From the NCBI GenBank assembly GCA_045649855.1, contig JAZRQN010000063.1, positions 1 to 35,983 on the forward strand: a stretch of DNA of 35,983 nt. The letters are read 5' to 3'. The DNA comes from URNF01 sp045649855 (GTDB taxonomy: Bacteria > Bacillota > Clostridia > Oscillospirales > Acutalibacteraceae). The notes under the pieces were generated by a model that had not been told where the DNA came from, did not search any database, and was given only the letters and a program-made list of their open reading frames with translations. A program made the position numbers and the translations under genes. Of this stretch, positions 7,008 to 15,953 are shown piece after piece (position 1 is the first letter of the stretch; each line of letters starts with the position of its first letter).

Positions 7008-8303
7008 ATGGAATTTTTGACGGTTGCTTTGATTGGTGCGGGTATGCGAGGCGACATTTACACATCGCATATGCACCAAAACCCTGAAAAATTCAAGGTG
7101 GTTGCCGTTGCAGAACCGATCGCGGCTCGCCGTAACAAAGTGCAACACAGACACGGCATTGCGGATGCGATGTGTTTTGAGACGGGCGAAGAGTTGTTGC
7201 GGCAACCGAAGTTGGCGGACATCGCTCTGATTTGCACGCAAGATCATCAGCATTATGAAATCGCTATGCAGGCAATCGCCTGCGGATACGACATTATATT
7301 GGAAAAACCGGTAGCACCCACAGCACAACAATGTGCGGACATTGCACTTGCGGCAAAGGAGAAGGGTGTCAGAGTGCTGGTTTGCCACGTGCTTCGCTAT
7401 ACGCCGTTTTTCAACAAGGTCAAGGAATTACTGTTGGAGGATACGGTGGGCGAGGTGCAGTCGGTCATCCACGTGGAAGCGGTGGGCAATGTACACCAAA
7501 GCCACAGCTATGTACGCGGCAACTGGCCCAGCGAGCAAGAGTCTTCCGCCATGCGCCTCCCCAAAAGTTGTCATGATATCGACATTCTGCAATGGTTGCT
7601 GGGTAAACCCTGCAAAAAGGCGAGTTCTTTTGGCAGTCTTAGTTATTTCACCGAGAAAAATGCGCCCAAAGGCGCTCCTGTGCGTTGCATTGACGGAGGC
7701 TGTCCCATCGAAGAAACCTGCCCATATAACTGTCGCAAGTTATATTATGAGAGAGCGGAAGATCATTGGTTCCGCCCTGCGTGCACCCGTGGCATCGCAA
7801 AGGGTGATATACCGACAAACGAAGAGGTAATGAAAGCACTGCAGACCACCGATTACGGGTTGTGCGTGTTCCACGCAAACAACGATGTGGTGGATCATCA
7901 AGTGGTGAATATGGAGTTTGACGGCGGCGCTACCGTTTCCTTTACCATGAACGCTTTTAACGAGGGCGGTCGCTATATCCGCATCTTCGGCACGAAGGGC
8001 GAACTGCACGCCAATATGTCGGCAGAAGAAATTTCGCTGTTCACCTTTGCAGACAGAAAACACAGCAGTATCCCTGTAACGAGCATTGATGAGAGTATTT
8101 TGTCCGGCCATGGCGGTGGTGATCAGGGAATGGTTTTGGAAGCGTATGACTATTTCCGCGACGGTTATCGTGGCAACCGTGCGGCAGACATTGAAACCTC
8201 GGTCAAAAACCACCTGATTTGCTTCGCCGCCGAAAAGGCGAGACACGAGGACACGGTGGAAAATGTGGATGCGTTTTTGGAAAGTTACGGGATGAACGGA
8301 TGA
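7008..8303 (+). CDS. Gfo/Idh/MocA-family NAD(P)-dependent oxidoreductase
   Basis: A 431-residue protein with an N-terminal Rossmann domain (VALIGAGMRG, residues 6-15), the conserved EKP triad (99-101) whose Lys is catalytic in the family, and the SCHDIDILQWLLG motif (about 187-199) containing the His/Asp pair used in hydride transfer. A four-cysteine insert (C227, C232, C238, C242) could bind a metal. Family members oxidise or reduce a hydroxyl of sugars, inositols or amino-sugar derivatives. The start is the ATG at 7008 behind GAGGAG; a longer frame exists but lacks an SD. It is divergent from the AraC regulator and upstream of a hydrolase-like gene. The substrate is unknown. Confidence 0.92.
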   Translation: MEFLTVALIGAGMRGDIYTSHMHQNPEKFKVVAVAEPIAARRNKVQHRHGIADAMCFETGEELLRQPKLADIALICTQDHQHYEIAMQAIACGYDIILEKPVAPTAQQCADIALAAKEKGVRVLVCHVLRYTPFFNKVKELLLEDTVGEVQSVIHVEAVGNVHQSHSYVRGNWPSEQESSAMRLPKSCHDIDILQWLLGKPCKKASSFGSLSYFTEKNAPKGAPVRCIDGGCPIEETCPYNCRKLYYERAEDHWFRPACTRGIAKGDIPTNEEVMKALQTTDYGLCVFHANNDVVDHQVVNMEFDGGATVSFTMNAFNEGGRYIRIFGTKGELHANMSAEEISLFTFADRKHSSIPVTSIDESILSGHGGGDQGMVLEAYDYFRDGYRGNRAADIETSVKNHLICFAAEKARHEDTVENVDAFLESYGMNG

Positions 8304-8355
8304 TTTCAGCAGACATCTGAACATCGTCCGTATATAGCGGAGTTGGAGGTATACT

Positions 8356-10362
8356 ATGAGCAATACATTCAAGCAGTGCTTGCGTGTTCAGATCACGCCC
8401 GATGAATATGCGGACGAGCGTATCGCGCGCCTGCCTCAATACTGCAAGCAATACGGTTTGCAGGACGTGGTGTTTTTCATCACGGCGGAGGAGCATCTCA
8501 TTGGGCATCCCACTATGGAAGAGGTGCGCCCGTGGATCGAGATGATCAAAAAAGCGGCAGCCTTGTTGCGCCAAAATGGCATCGGGGTCAGCCTGCATCA
8601 CGGACATACCATCGGACACGACGACCGTGGCATCGGATTGAAAGCAGGGCAAAATTTCACCACCATGGTGGATAAAAACGGCAAGCAATCGATTTTTGTT
8701 GCGTGTATGACCGATGAGAATTGGCGTGCCTATTTTGCGGAATACCTCGGTGAGGCCATTCGGGAGATCAAGCCCGATGTTTATTGGGTGGAAGACGATT
8801 TCCGCTTGCATAACCATCAGCCGCTGGATTGGGGCGGTTGTTTCTGCGAAAAACATATGCAGATGTATAACGACTATCTGGGTACGCAGTATACCCGAGA
8901 AGAATTTTGCGAAAAAGCGTTTGCGACGGGCGAGCCGACCAAAGAACGCGAAGCGTGGCTGGCGGTGTCGGAGCAAACGATGATTGACTATGCGGCATTT
9001 TTGCGTCGGGTGATCAAAGACGCCAACCCCGACACTAAACTGGCATTGATGAGTTCTGCGCCTACCGAGCATTGCATGGAATCTCGCAACTGGGAGAAAT
9101 TGTTTGATGCGCTGTGTGGCGAGGACGAGGCGTATAATCGCGTGCATCTGCCGGGATATTTCCAGCCCAACGGCAAGGAGTATATGTTTAGCTTTAATCA
9201 CATCCCGATGCCCATCCGCGCGCTGTCGCCGCGCGACACCAAAATCTTGCCCGAACTGGAAAACGGTTCGCTGACCCTGTTCAGAAAAGACGTGCGGTTT
9301 ATGGGGTTTCAGTTGGAAGCGGCGTTGCCGCTGTGCTTGTCGGGAATGACCTACAACATCAACGATTCCACGGCGGTCGGCGTGGTGGAGGGGTACGGTT
9401 TCCAGAGAGAAATTCCAAGACTTGCCCCTTATCTGCAAGCGGTCATGGATATCGGCGTGCAGTTTGCGGATATGCAAGGCGTTGTGGTGCCGATCGATGA
9501 GAAGATCTGCTATCACAAGCATATCAAGAAGGGCTTTTTAGACCTGCGCACCAATCTGTTTGAGGCTTCGTCCTACCTCTCTGCGTTGGGACTTGGCTAT
9601 CGCTTTTCCACCGAAAAACAGTTTTGCGGAGAAACGGTGTGTCTCTTCGGTGATGCGGTGTATATTTTCACCGACGACCAGTTAAAAGCATTGTTTGCCG
9701 ACAATGCGGTGATGGTGGACGGCGGCGCTGTACTGTTGCTACAGGAACGCGGTCTGTTATCCCTCATCGGCGCGAAAAGCGCAACGCTGTATGCCGCACA
9801 AAGCGGTTATCAGACCTTTGAACAGGTCGAGGGGGACGAAGAGATCTTCGGCATTCGCGGTTTCCGCGCCTCCTGTCGTGCGGCGGCAGGTGATTTCGTG
9901 AAGATCGAGTATGATACGGCGGTTACCTGCTTATCCCGTGTATACGACGGCGCACGCAACCTCGGTTGGAATGCGTTTGTACAATGCGGCAACTGCCTGG
10001 TCAATCCGTTTGTGGTGGATCGCAAATTGTACACCCAGTTCACCGAACTGCGCCGCCATTTTGTCGCTCGTTTTGCGGAAAACACCGCCCCCGTTTTGGC
10101 GAACAGCCGTTATGAGGGCGTGCATCCGTATGTGTATACGGGAGAGCGGGAAACGGTCGTGATGCTCATCAACGCTACGCTGGAACAGTTTGAAAAAACG
10201 GCGTTTTTCATCAAAGGCGTGGAGTTTGATACGGTGCTGTCGGTGGATAAAGACGGCGTTACGCGCCGGGTATCGTTTGCGTATGACGGCGATATGCTGG
10301 TGATCGATCGACCGCTGGAGTATATGTCGTCTTTGACCCTTTGTTTGCGAAAAACCACCTGA
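8356..10362 (+). CDS. Large cytoplasmic protein resembling glycoside hydrolases (TIM-barrel plus amidotransferase-like domain)
   Basis: A 668-residue protein with no signal peptide or membrane span, so cytoplasmic. The first ~370 residues look like a (beta/alpha)8 barrel: regular strand/helix alternation, GVSLHHGHTIGHDD (77-90) and DVYWVEDDFRLHNH (141-154), where the acidic cluster falls at a strand end. The segment around 370-500 alternates like the amidotransferase-like domain of GH42-type beta-galactosidases, and a beta-rich C-terminus follows (about 590-668). I could not assign a numbered GH family. A clear SD (TTGGAGG) precedes the ATG. It is 52 nt downstream of the oxidoreductase and 19 nt upstream of a HAD phosphatase, suggesting shared metabolism of one sugar derivative. 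Confidence 0.6.
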   Translation: MSNTFKQCLRVQITPDEYADERIARLPQYCKQYGLQDVVFFITAEEHLIGHPTMEEVRPWIEMIKKAAALLRQNGIGVSLHHGHTIGHDDRGIGLKAGQNFTTMVDKNGKQSIFVACMTDENWRAYFAEYLGEAIREIKPDVYWVEDDFRLHNHQPLDWGGCFCEKHMQMYNDYLGTQYTREEFCEKAFATGEPTKEREAWLAVSEQTMIDYAAFLRRVIKDANPDTKLALMSSAPTEHCMESRNWEKLFDALCGEDEAYNRVHLPGYFQPNGKEYMFSFNHIPMPIRALSPRDTKILPELENGSLTLFRKDVRFMGFQLEAALPLCLSGMTYNINDSTAVGVVEGYGFQREIPRLAPYLQAVMDIGVQFADMQGVVVPIDEKICYHKHIKKGFLDLRTNLFEASSYLSALGLGYRFSTEKQFCGETVCLFGDAVYIFTDDQLKALFADNAVMVDGGAVLLLQERGLLSLIGAKSATLYAAQSGYQTFEQVEGDEEIFGIRGFRASCRAAAGDFVKIEYDTAVTCLSRVYDGARNLGWNAFVQCGNCLVNPFVVDRKLYTQFTELRRHFVARFAENTAPVLANSRYEGVHPYVYTGERETVVMLINATLEQFEKTAFFIKGVEFDTVLSVDKDGVTRRVSFAYDGDMLVIDRPLEYMSSLTLCLRKTT

Positions 10363-10381
10363 AAAATCGGAGGTTATCGAA

Positions 10382-11131
10382 ATGTATGTATTTTTTCTGG
10401 ATATTGACGGAACGATATGTGCCGGTCAACAGGTATCCTGCGCGGTAACGGATGCAATCGTTCGCGCAAGAAAAGCAGGGCATAAAGTGTTCATCAATAC
10501 GGCGCGTGCTTTCGTCGGTATGCCTGCGCAGGTATATGATTTGCCGGTTGACGGTTTTGTAAACTCTTTTGGACTGGAGGTGGCCGTCGGCGGGAAGTTT
10601 ATCCACCGCAAGTTCATCCCGAAAGAGCGTGTTTTGGAAATCGCGCAATACGCTTTTGACAATCAGGTGAAAATGCTGTTTGAGGGCGAAACAAGAATTT
10701 TTATCCATTGCGAAAAAGAGGGAGCCTTGAACCCTCGGGATATGTCTGAATTCAAACAGATGCTTGGAGATGCGGGGATATGTAAATTCATTCTGCTTGG
10801 CGCTCGGAAGGATGAAGATAAAGCCCGGTTTTCGCAAGAATTCAACTTCTTTGCGGGAGAGGGCATCGCTAAGGGGTATAACAAGGCGCGCGGCATAGAG
10901 ATCGTTCAGGCGCACTATGCCGTTCCTCGCGAAGACGTCGTTGCAATCGGCGATAGCGATCCCGATATGGATATGGTCAGGTATGCAGGTATCGGCATAT
11001 CCATGGGGAATGGTACGGAACATTTGAAAGATTGTGCGGAATACATAACGCTGTCGGTTTTAGAGGATGGGGTTGCGTATGCGATCGACCGGTTGCTGAT
11101 GCACGACCTGGAAGCACTGAAAAAGCCGTAA
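10382..11131 (+). CDS. Cof-type HAD-IIB phosphatase
   Basis: A 249-residue HAD hydrolase of the Cof/sugar-phosphatase class. Motif I is FLDIDGTICAG (nucleophile Asp near residue 7), and the C-terminal motif IV is AIGDSDPDMDMVRYAGIGISMGN, typical of Cof proteins, followed by the VLEDGVAYAI tail. The C2-type cap lies between. Members dephosphorylate sugar phosphates or cofactors with broad specificity. GGAGG lies well spaced upstream of the ATG. It is the third gene of the cassette regulated by the adjacent AraC protein, so a phosphorylated sugar or sugar acid is a reasonable guess. A strong terminator ends the unit. Confidence 0.9.
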   Translation: MYVFFLDIDGTICAGQQVSCAVTDAIVRARKAGHKVFINTARAFVGMPAQVYDLPVDGFVNSFGLEVAVGGKFIHRKFIPKERVLEIAQYAFDNQVKMLFEGETRIFIHCEKEGALNPRDMSEFKQMLGDAGICKFILLGARKDEDKARFSQEFNFFAGEGIAKGYNKARGIEIVQAHYAVPREDVVAIGDSDPDMDMVRYAGIGISMGNGTEHLKDCAEYITLSVLEDGVAYAIDRLLMHDLEALKKP

Positions 11132-11149
11132 AACGTGTTATACATAGAC

Positions 11150-11186
11150 AAAAAGCCGATGTATCAAACGATACATCGGCTTTTTT
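11150..11186. terminator. Bidirectional terminator between the HAD gene and aroF
   Basis: A perfect 16-bp stem (11150-11165 with 11170-11185), loop AAAC, with A and T runs on both sides. It closes both the sugar cassette (plus) and the aromatic operon (minus). Confidence 0.93.
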
Positions 11187-11188
11187 GA

Positions 11189-12217
11189 TTATAACGCATC
11201 GGCGATATCCAAAATGAGACGTTCGGTTTTGTCCCAGCCGATACAAGGATCGGTGATGGATTGACCGTACACGCCGCCGTCCACCTTTTGCGCACCGTCT
11301 ACAAGGTAGCTTTCAATCATAAAGCCCTTGACCAAACGCCGCACGTCGGGGTTGTACCGACAGCTGTGCAACACCTCTTTAGCGATACGCGCCTGCTCTA
11401 AATATTTTTTGCACGAGTTGGAGTGGTTGGTATCCACGATCACGCCGGGATTTTGCAATCCCGTCTCGGCATACAGGTCGGCGAGTCGTACCAAATCTTC
11501 GTAATGATAGTTGGGGTACGCCTTGCCGTTTTCGTCTACATATCCGCGCAGAATGGCGTGGGTGGTGGGGTTGCCGCTGCTGCGCACCTCCCAGTTGCGA
11601 TAGCAGAAGGTGTGGGAATGCTGACCTGCGAAAATCGCGTTCATCATCACCGATAAATCGCCGCCGGTGGGATTTTTCATACCGACGGGAATATCCAAGC
11701 CGCTTGCGGTCAGACGGTGCTGCTGGTTTTCCACCGAACGCGCACCTACCGCAACGTAGGACAGCAGATCGCTTAAATAGCGATGGTTTTCGGGGTACAG
11801 CATCTCGTCCGCACTGCTCATGCCGTATTCGGTCAGTGCCGCCATATGCAGTTTGCGGATAGCGATAACGCCTTTGATAAGATTGGGCTTTTCGTGAGGG
11901 TCGGGGTAGTGGAGCATACCCTTGTATCCTGCGCCGGTGGTGCGCGGCTTGTTGGTGTAAATGCGCGGAATGAGAATGAGCTTATCGGACACTTGATCCT
12001 GCACGGTTCTCAGTTTTCCGATGTATTCCAACACGGCATCCTCGCGGTCGGCGGAGCAAGGTCCGATGACCAGCACCATACGGTCGTCTTTGCCGGTGAA
12101 TACGGCATCGATCTCGCGGTCGCGCACCGCCTTGACTTCTGCCGCTTCTATGGGCAGGGGATATTGTGCTTTGATTTCCTGCGGAATGGGCAGTTTGCCC
12201 AGGAATTCCATATTCAT
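11189..12217 (-). CDS. aroF: 3-deoxy-7-phosphoheptulonate (DAHP) synthase, class I-alpha
   Basis: A 342-residue enzyme catalysing the first shikimate-pathway step: PEP plus erythrose-4-phosphate to DAHP. GPCSAD is at 52-57 and the substrate loop RIYTNKPRTTGAGYKG at 85-100; the metal-site and C-terminal GKS/GQSITDPCIGW region is conserved. This is the AroF/G/H-like class, with no fused chorismate mutase or ACT domain. The segment equivalent to the E. coli AroG phenylalanine pocket differs (ASGLDIP at 171-177 instead of ASGLSCP, and a shortened segment near HTFCYRNWEV), so feedback control may be altered. It is the last gene of the aromatic operon, starting 2 nt after the tyrA stop, with AAGGAG 8 nt before the ATG. 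Confidence 0.95.
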   Translation of the reverse strand: MNMEFLGKLPIPQEIKAQYPLPIEAAEVKAVRDREIDAVFTGKDDRMVLVIGPCSADREDAVLEYIGKLRTVQDQVSDKLILIPRIYTNKPRTTGAGYKGMLHYPDPHEKPNLIKGVIAIRKLHMAALTEYGMSSADEMLYPENHRYLSDLLSYVAVGARSVENQQHRLTASGLDIPVGMKNPTGGDLSVMMNAIFAGQHSHTFCYRNWEVRSSGNPTTHAILRGYVDENGKAYPNYHYEDLVRLADLYAETGLQNPGVIVDTNHSNSCKKYLEQARIAKEVLHSCRYNPDVRRLVKGFMIESYLVDGAQKVDGGVYGQSITDPCIGWDKTERLILDIADAL

Positions 12218-12219
12218 GA

Positions 12220-13083
12220 TCAGGACTCCTTTTTATCGAATAACGCGCGGCGCTCGGTGGAATGTCGCATCGCCGCTTGCATCCCTGCTACATCGCCTTG
12301 CTCCAGCATATGTTTGAAATGTTCAAAGGTTTTGGAAAATGCGTCCATGTGCTTTAACAGCATATCGCGGTTGCGCATGAACAGCTCTGACCACATCGTT
12401 TCGTTGATGCGTGCGATACGGGTGAGATCACGGAACGAGTCTCCCGTATATGCTTCCATGCCGGGCGTATCGTTGCAGTTCATCAGGGACACCGCGATGC
12501 AGTGGGTGAGCTGAGACAAAAAGCCAATCATGTCGTCGTGTTCTTCGGGAGTTAAACGAGATACGTTTGCAAATCCCAACGCCCAACCGAGCTGTTCGCA
12601 AAAAGCAATCGCCTCATCGGTGTTGCTGGTGGTGGGAGTAACGATATAGTTGGCTTTTTCAAAGATTTTTTCGTCGCTGTTTTGTACGCCGTATACTTCT
12701 TTACCTGCCATCGGGTGTGCGGCGATAAATTCTACGTCAGGGCGTAACAGACCTTGTATTTCATACACAACCGAGCTTTTGACACCCGTAACATCGGTGA
12801 GGATAGTGCCTGCCGAAAACAGATGCTGGTATTCCTTGATCCAGTCGATAAACACCTGAGGATATAACGCGAATACGATCAGATCCGCTTGTTTGATCAG
12901 TATGGGATCAACAGCGGTACTGCCCGTCTCAATAAAACCGTTGCCGATGGCGTAGTTGATGGAGGACTGGTCTTTGGTGATAGCGGCAACATGAAAACCG
13001 CGTTTGGTCAGCGCTTTTGCGTAACTGCCGCCGATCAGACCTAAGCCTACGATTAAAACGTTTGTGTTTTTAGATAGCGTCAT
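12220..13083 (-). CDS. tyrA: Prephenate dehydrogenase
   Basis: A 287-residue TyrA that oxidatively decarboxylates prephenate to 4-hydroxyphenylpyruvate, giving the tyrosine branch. The NAD-binding motif VGLGLIGGS is at residues 12-20. The AAHPMAGKE block (121-129) contains the conserved His of the active site, and LTPEEHDDMIGFLSQLTH is a second family signature. There is no C-terminal ACT domain, unlike many Bacillus enzymes, so tyrosine inhibition through ACT is not expected. It overlaps aroA by 4 nt (ATGA), with GAGGTGA upstream. Confidence 0.95.
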   Translation of the reverse strand: MTLSKNTNVLIVGLGLIGGSYAKALTKRGFHVAAITKDQSSINYAIGNGFIETGSTAVDPILIKQADLIVFALYPQVFIDWIKEYQHLFSAGTILTDVTGVKSSVVYEIQGLLRPDVEFIAAHPMAGKEVYGVQNSDEKIFEKANYIVTPTTSNTDEAIAFCEQLGWALGFANVSRLTPEEHDDMIGFLSQLTHCIAVSLMNCNDTPGMEAYTGDSFRDLTRIARINETMWSELFMRNRDMLLKHMDAFSKTFEHFKHMLEQGDVAGMQAAMRHSTERRALFDKKES

Positions 13084-14288
13084 GTCTCTTTCACCTCGAT
13101 GCCGAGCGCAGATATTTTTCGAAAGAAATCAGGGAAACTTTTGCGAACCGCTTCCGCACCGTCGATTTCGCCGCCCGTCAGGGTGAGCAGTACGGCAAGG
13201 GACATTACGATGCGGTGATCGTTATGACCGCAAAGGGGTTCGCTCGGACGGTGGAACGTCGTGGGGAACACCACCACCGAATCTTCGCGCACGGTAACGG
13301 CAGTGCCAAACTTAGCAAGTTCTTCCGCCATAGCGGTCGCGCGATCGCTTTCTTTGATTTTCAGGCGTTTTGTGCCGGTGAACACGCCGCCGTTTTTCGC
13401 CGCCGCGACCGCGAACAGAACAGGGCCGAGGTCGGGACAATCGGCGATATGGATAACGGGCGTGCCTGCGCACAAACTGTCAAAATGCTTTTGATACACG
13501 CGGTCGCCCTGCAAACTGTCGGGGGATAATCCCAACACCGACACATCACCGCCAAGGGTGGTGAGTGCCGATAAAAACGCCGCACCGGAATAATCTCCCT
13601 CTACGGTCGTGTCGGTGGGGGCGTAGCGCTGATTGCCTGCGATTTTGAGCGTTCTTTCATCCGCCCACGCGGCATTCACGCCGAATGCGGCAAGTGCTTG
13701 CAAGGTGAGGTTAATGTATGAGCGACTTTCAACGGGAGAGGTGATGCGGATAACGCTGTCCTGTTGTAACAGCGGTAACGCAAACAACAGACCGCTGATA
13801 AATTGGCTGCTGATGTTACCGGGGACGAAAAATTCACCTGCGGTGAGCGCTCCTTTGACCTGTACTTGATCGACCGTTTGGCTGAACTTTAATTTTCGTT
13901 CGCTGCACAGCGTTTCGTACACGCCCAGCGGACGGGAAAGCAGTTTTTCGGTGCCGCAAAACGTGGTTCCCGCTTTGGAAAGCAACGCGATCGGCAAGAA
14001 AAAACGCAACGTACTGCCGCTTTCCCGACACGCAAGTGTTGCCGAGGGGATAGCGGTGGTGGGATCGATGCCTTGCACGGTTACCGTATCACCGTCGATA
14101 TGGCAGGTCGCACCGAGCGCCAACAGGCAATCGATGGTGGCGAGGATATCTTCGTTTAGATCCACACCGTGCACACGGCTGACACCTTGGCTGAGACCTG
14201 CACAGATGAGCAGGCGGTGCGCCATGCTTTTAGACGGCGGTGCGGCGATCTTGCCCACCGCGCGAGAGGGGGTTATTGAAACTTTCAT
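13080..14288 (-). CDS. aroA: 3-phosphoshikimate 1-carboxyvinyltransferase (EPSP synthase)
   Basis: A 402-residue EPSP synthase, slightly shorter than the usual ~425. It joins shikimate-3-phosphate and PEP. PPSKSMAHR (17-25) carries the conserved Lys and Ser of the PEP/S3P site. RLKIKESDR and GHNDHRIVMSLAV are the other signatures. The PEP-loop reads ESGSTLRFF (89-97), where E. coli has NAGTAMRPL, so the position equivalent to Pro101 is Phe; this pattern is common in clostridial enzymes and lies in the loop that influences glyphosate sensitivity. Four-nt overlaps with aroQ upstream and tyrA downstream indicate coupled translation. Confidence 0.95.
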   Translation of the reverse strand: MKVSITPSRAVGKIAAPPSKSMAHRLLICAGLSQGVSRVHGVDLNEDILATIDCLLALGATCHIDGDTVTVQGIDPTTAIPSATLACRESGSTLRFFLPIALLSKAGTTFCGTEKLLSRPLGVYETLCSERKLKFSQTVDQVQVKGALTAGEFFVPGNISSQFISGLLFALPLLQQDSVIRITSPVESRSYINLTLQALAAFGVNAAWADERTLKIAGNQRYAPTDTTVEGDYSGAAFLSALTTLGGDVSVLGLSPDSLQGDRVYQKHFDSLCAGTPVIHIADCPDLGPVLFAVAAAKNGGVFTGTKRLKIKESDRATAMAEELAKFGTAVTVREDSVVVFPTTFHRPSEPLCGHNDHRIVMSLAVLLTLTGGEIDGAEAVRKSFPDFFRKISALGIEVKET

Positions 14289-14716
14289 ACGGTTTTCTCC
14301 AGTATATCAATCGCTTCCAGGTATCCGTCAAATCCTTTGCCCGTGATGGTGGCAACGCAGGCGGAACGGATATAACTCACCTGACGGAACGCTTCACGTT
14401 CTTCCACCTTGGAAATATGCACCTCCACCGTGGGAATGCCGACCGCTTTGACGGCATCCAACAGTGCGATGCTGGTGTGGGTATAGGCGGCAGGGTTGAT
14501 GACGATGCCGTCAGTACCATCGCTGTATGCCGCTTGGATGCGGTCGATGAGATCGCCCTCGTGGTTGGATTGATAAAAGTCGACGGCAATCCCGCGTTCA
14601 CTGCAAAATGCGGTGATATTGTCGCACAAATCCGCATAGGTGCCGTTGCCGTACAGGTGCGGTTCGCGGATGCCGAGCATATTGAGGTTGGGACCGTTAA
14701 TCACCAGTATTTTCAT
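14285..14716 (-). CDS. aroQ: 3-dehydroquinate dehydratase, type II
   Basis: A 143-residue type II dehydroquinase converting 3-dehydroquinate to 3-dehydroshikimate. GPNLNMLGIREPHLYG (8-23) holds the catalytic Arg17 and Tyr22. QSNHEGDLID, INPAAYTHTSIALLDA and EVHISKVEEREAFR carry the remaining active-site Asn and His residues. The start is the ATG at 14716 with AAAGGAGA 7 nt upstream; a longer frame exists but lacks an SD and would extend the family N-terminus. The gene begins 20 nt inside the end of the aroE-aroK fusion gene. Members form dodecamers. Confidence 0.95.
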   Translation of the reverse strand: MKILVINGPNLNMLGIREPHLYGNGTYADLCDNITAFCSERGIAVDFYQSNHEGDLIDRIQAAYSDGTDGIVINPAAYTHTSIALLDAVKAVGIPTVEVHISKVEEREAFRQVSYIRSACVATITGKGFDGYLEAIDILEKTV

Positions 14717-15950
14717 CGAAAAATCTCCTTTCAACCAGATCGGCGACACAAGCAGGCGCGTCGTCTGCAGGGATGGCGATGTCGGCGGTGGTCATATAGG
14801 TGGCAAACCGCTCGACGTACCGCTCGATAATCGCCTCTTTGGTGAGAGCGGTGGGACGGTCGGCGGTGGGGATCAACAATTCGGGCGAACGGTTGAGGAA
14901 AAACAGCCGTCCGTTCGCTTTGAGCGCGCGCACGTTCTCGGGACGGAGGACGGCACCGCCGCCTGTGGCAATCACCACGCCGTTGCGGTCAGCCAGCCGT
15001 GCGATGACCGCTGATTCGATATCTCGGAATGCGGCTTCACCCTGCTCGGCAAAGATTTCGGATGGGGTCAAACCTGTTTCGCGTTCGATTTCCGCATCGG
15101 TATCGATGAAAGTGCGTCCGAGCTTTTCTGCCAACAGTTTGCCGACGGTGGTTTTGCCGCTTGCAGGCATACCCGTCAACACAATATTTTCTTTGTCGGC
15201 TCTGATTCTATTGTATACCCATTCGGTAACGGCGGCATCGTATGTGGTATCCAGAAAAATTTCGGATGCCAGTACCGCTTGCATCACAAGCATATACAGA
15301 CCGCCCGCGGCGGCGACACCCATTTCCCGTGCTTTGAGCACAAATTCTGTGCGTAAGGGGTTGTAGATCGCGTCCACAACGCCCGAGAGATTGGGGAATA
15401 TTGTGGGGTCAACGGGCATCCCCTGTTCTCGCGAAAACATGCCGAGGGGAGTGGTGTTGATGAGAATGTCCGCATCGGTATGGAGAGCTTTGACCGCATC
15501 ATAGGTCAAAGCATCGGGCTTTTCGGTGCGGCTGACCTTGTATACGGAGGCAGCACCCATATGTTTTGCCACCGCTGCAGCGGTGTTGGAAGTGCCGCCC
15601 GTGCCGAAAATCAGCACCTTTTTGCCGAACAGGTCAATCTTTGCCCGTTTGATCAGTGCGGATAAGCCGCTGAAATCGGTGTTGTAGCCATACAGTTCAC
15701 CGTTTCTGTTCACGATCGTATTGACAGCGCCGATGGTGGCGGCGGTGTCGTTTACCTCTTTTAAAAACGGGATGACATCCTGTTTATAGGGGATGGTAAC
15801 GTTGATCGCTTTAAATTTTTTGGCGGTCATAAAGTCGGACAATTCCCCCATCGGAATTTCTTTCAGTTCATATTGGTAATCGCTCAATGCTGTGTGGATC
15901 TCGGCTGAAAAACTATGGGTGAGGTGCTCACCGATACATCCGTATTGCAT
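14697..15950 (-). CDS. aroE-aroK: Bifunctional shikimate dehydrogenase / shikimate kinase fusion
   Basis: A 417-residue single frame joining two enzymes normally encoded separately. Residues 1 to about 250 are AroE: HSFSAEIH near the N-terminus, catalytic Lys in NVTIPYK (K56), GAVNTIV, NTDFSG (90-95), and the NADP-binding loop FGTGGTSNTA (115-124). Residues from about 254 to 417 are shikimate kinase: Walker A GMPASGKT (260-267), DTD (283-285), the FRDIE Arg (R309), the GGGAV loop (330-334) and the DRPTAL lid. It would perform two consecutive steps, dehydroshikimate to shikimate to shikimate-3-phosphate. AAAGGAG precedes the ATG at 15950, 3 nt after the aroC stop. There is no sign of a frameshift or stop between the domains. 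Confidence 0.94.
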   Translation of the reverse strand: MQYGCIGEHLTHSFSAEIHTALSDYQYELKEIPMGELSDFMTAKKFKAINVTIPYKQDVIPFLKEVNDTAATIGAVNTIVNRNGELYGYNTDFSGLSALIKRAKIDLFGKKVLIFGTGGTSNTAAAVAKHMGAASVYKVSRTEKPDALTYDAVKALHTDADILINTTPLGMFSREQGMPVDPTIFPNLSGVVDAIYNPLRTEFVLKAREMGVAAAGGLYMLVMQAVLASEIFLDTTYDAAVTEWVYNRIRADKENIVLTGMPASGKTTVGKLLAEKLGRTFIDTDAEIERETGLTPSEIFAEQGEAAFRDIESAVIARLADRNGVVIATGGGAVLRPENVRALKANGRLFFLNRSPELLIPTADRPTALTKEAIIERYVERFATYMTTADIAIPADDAPACVADLVERRFFDENTGD

Positions 15951-15953
15951 AGG

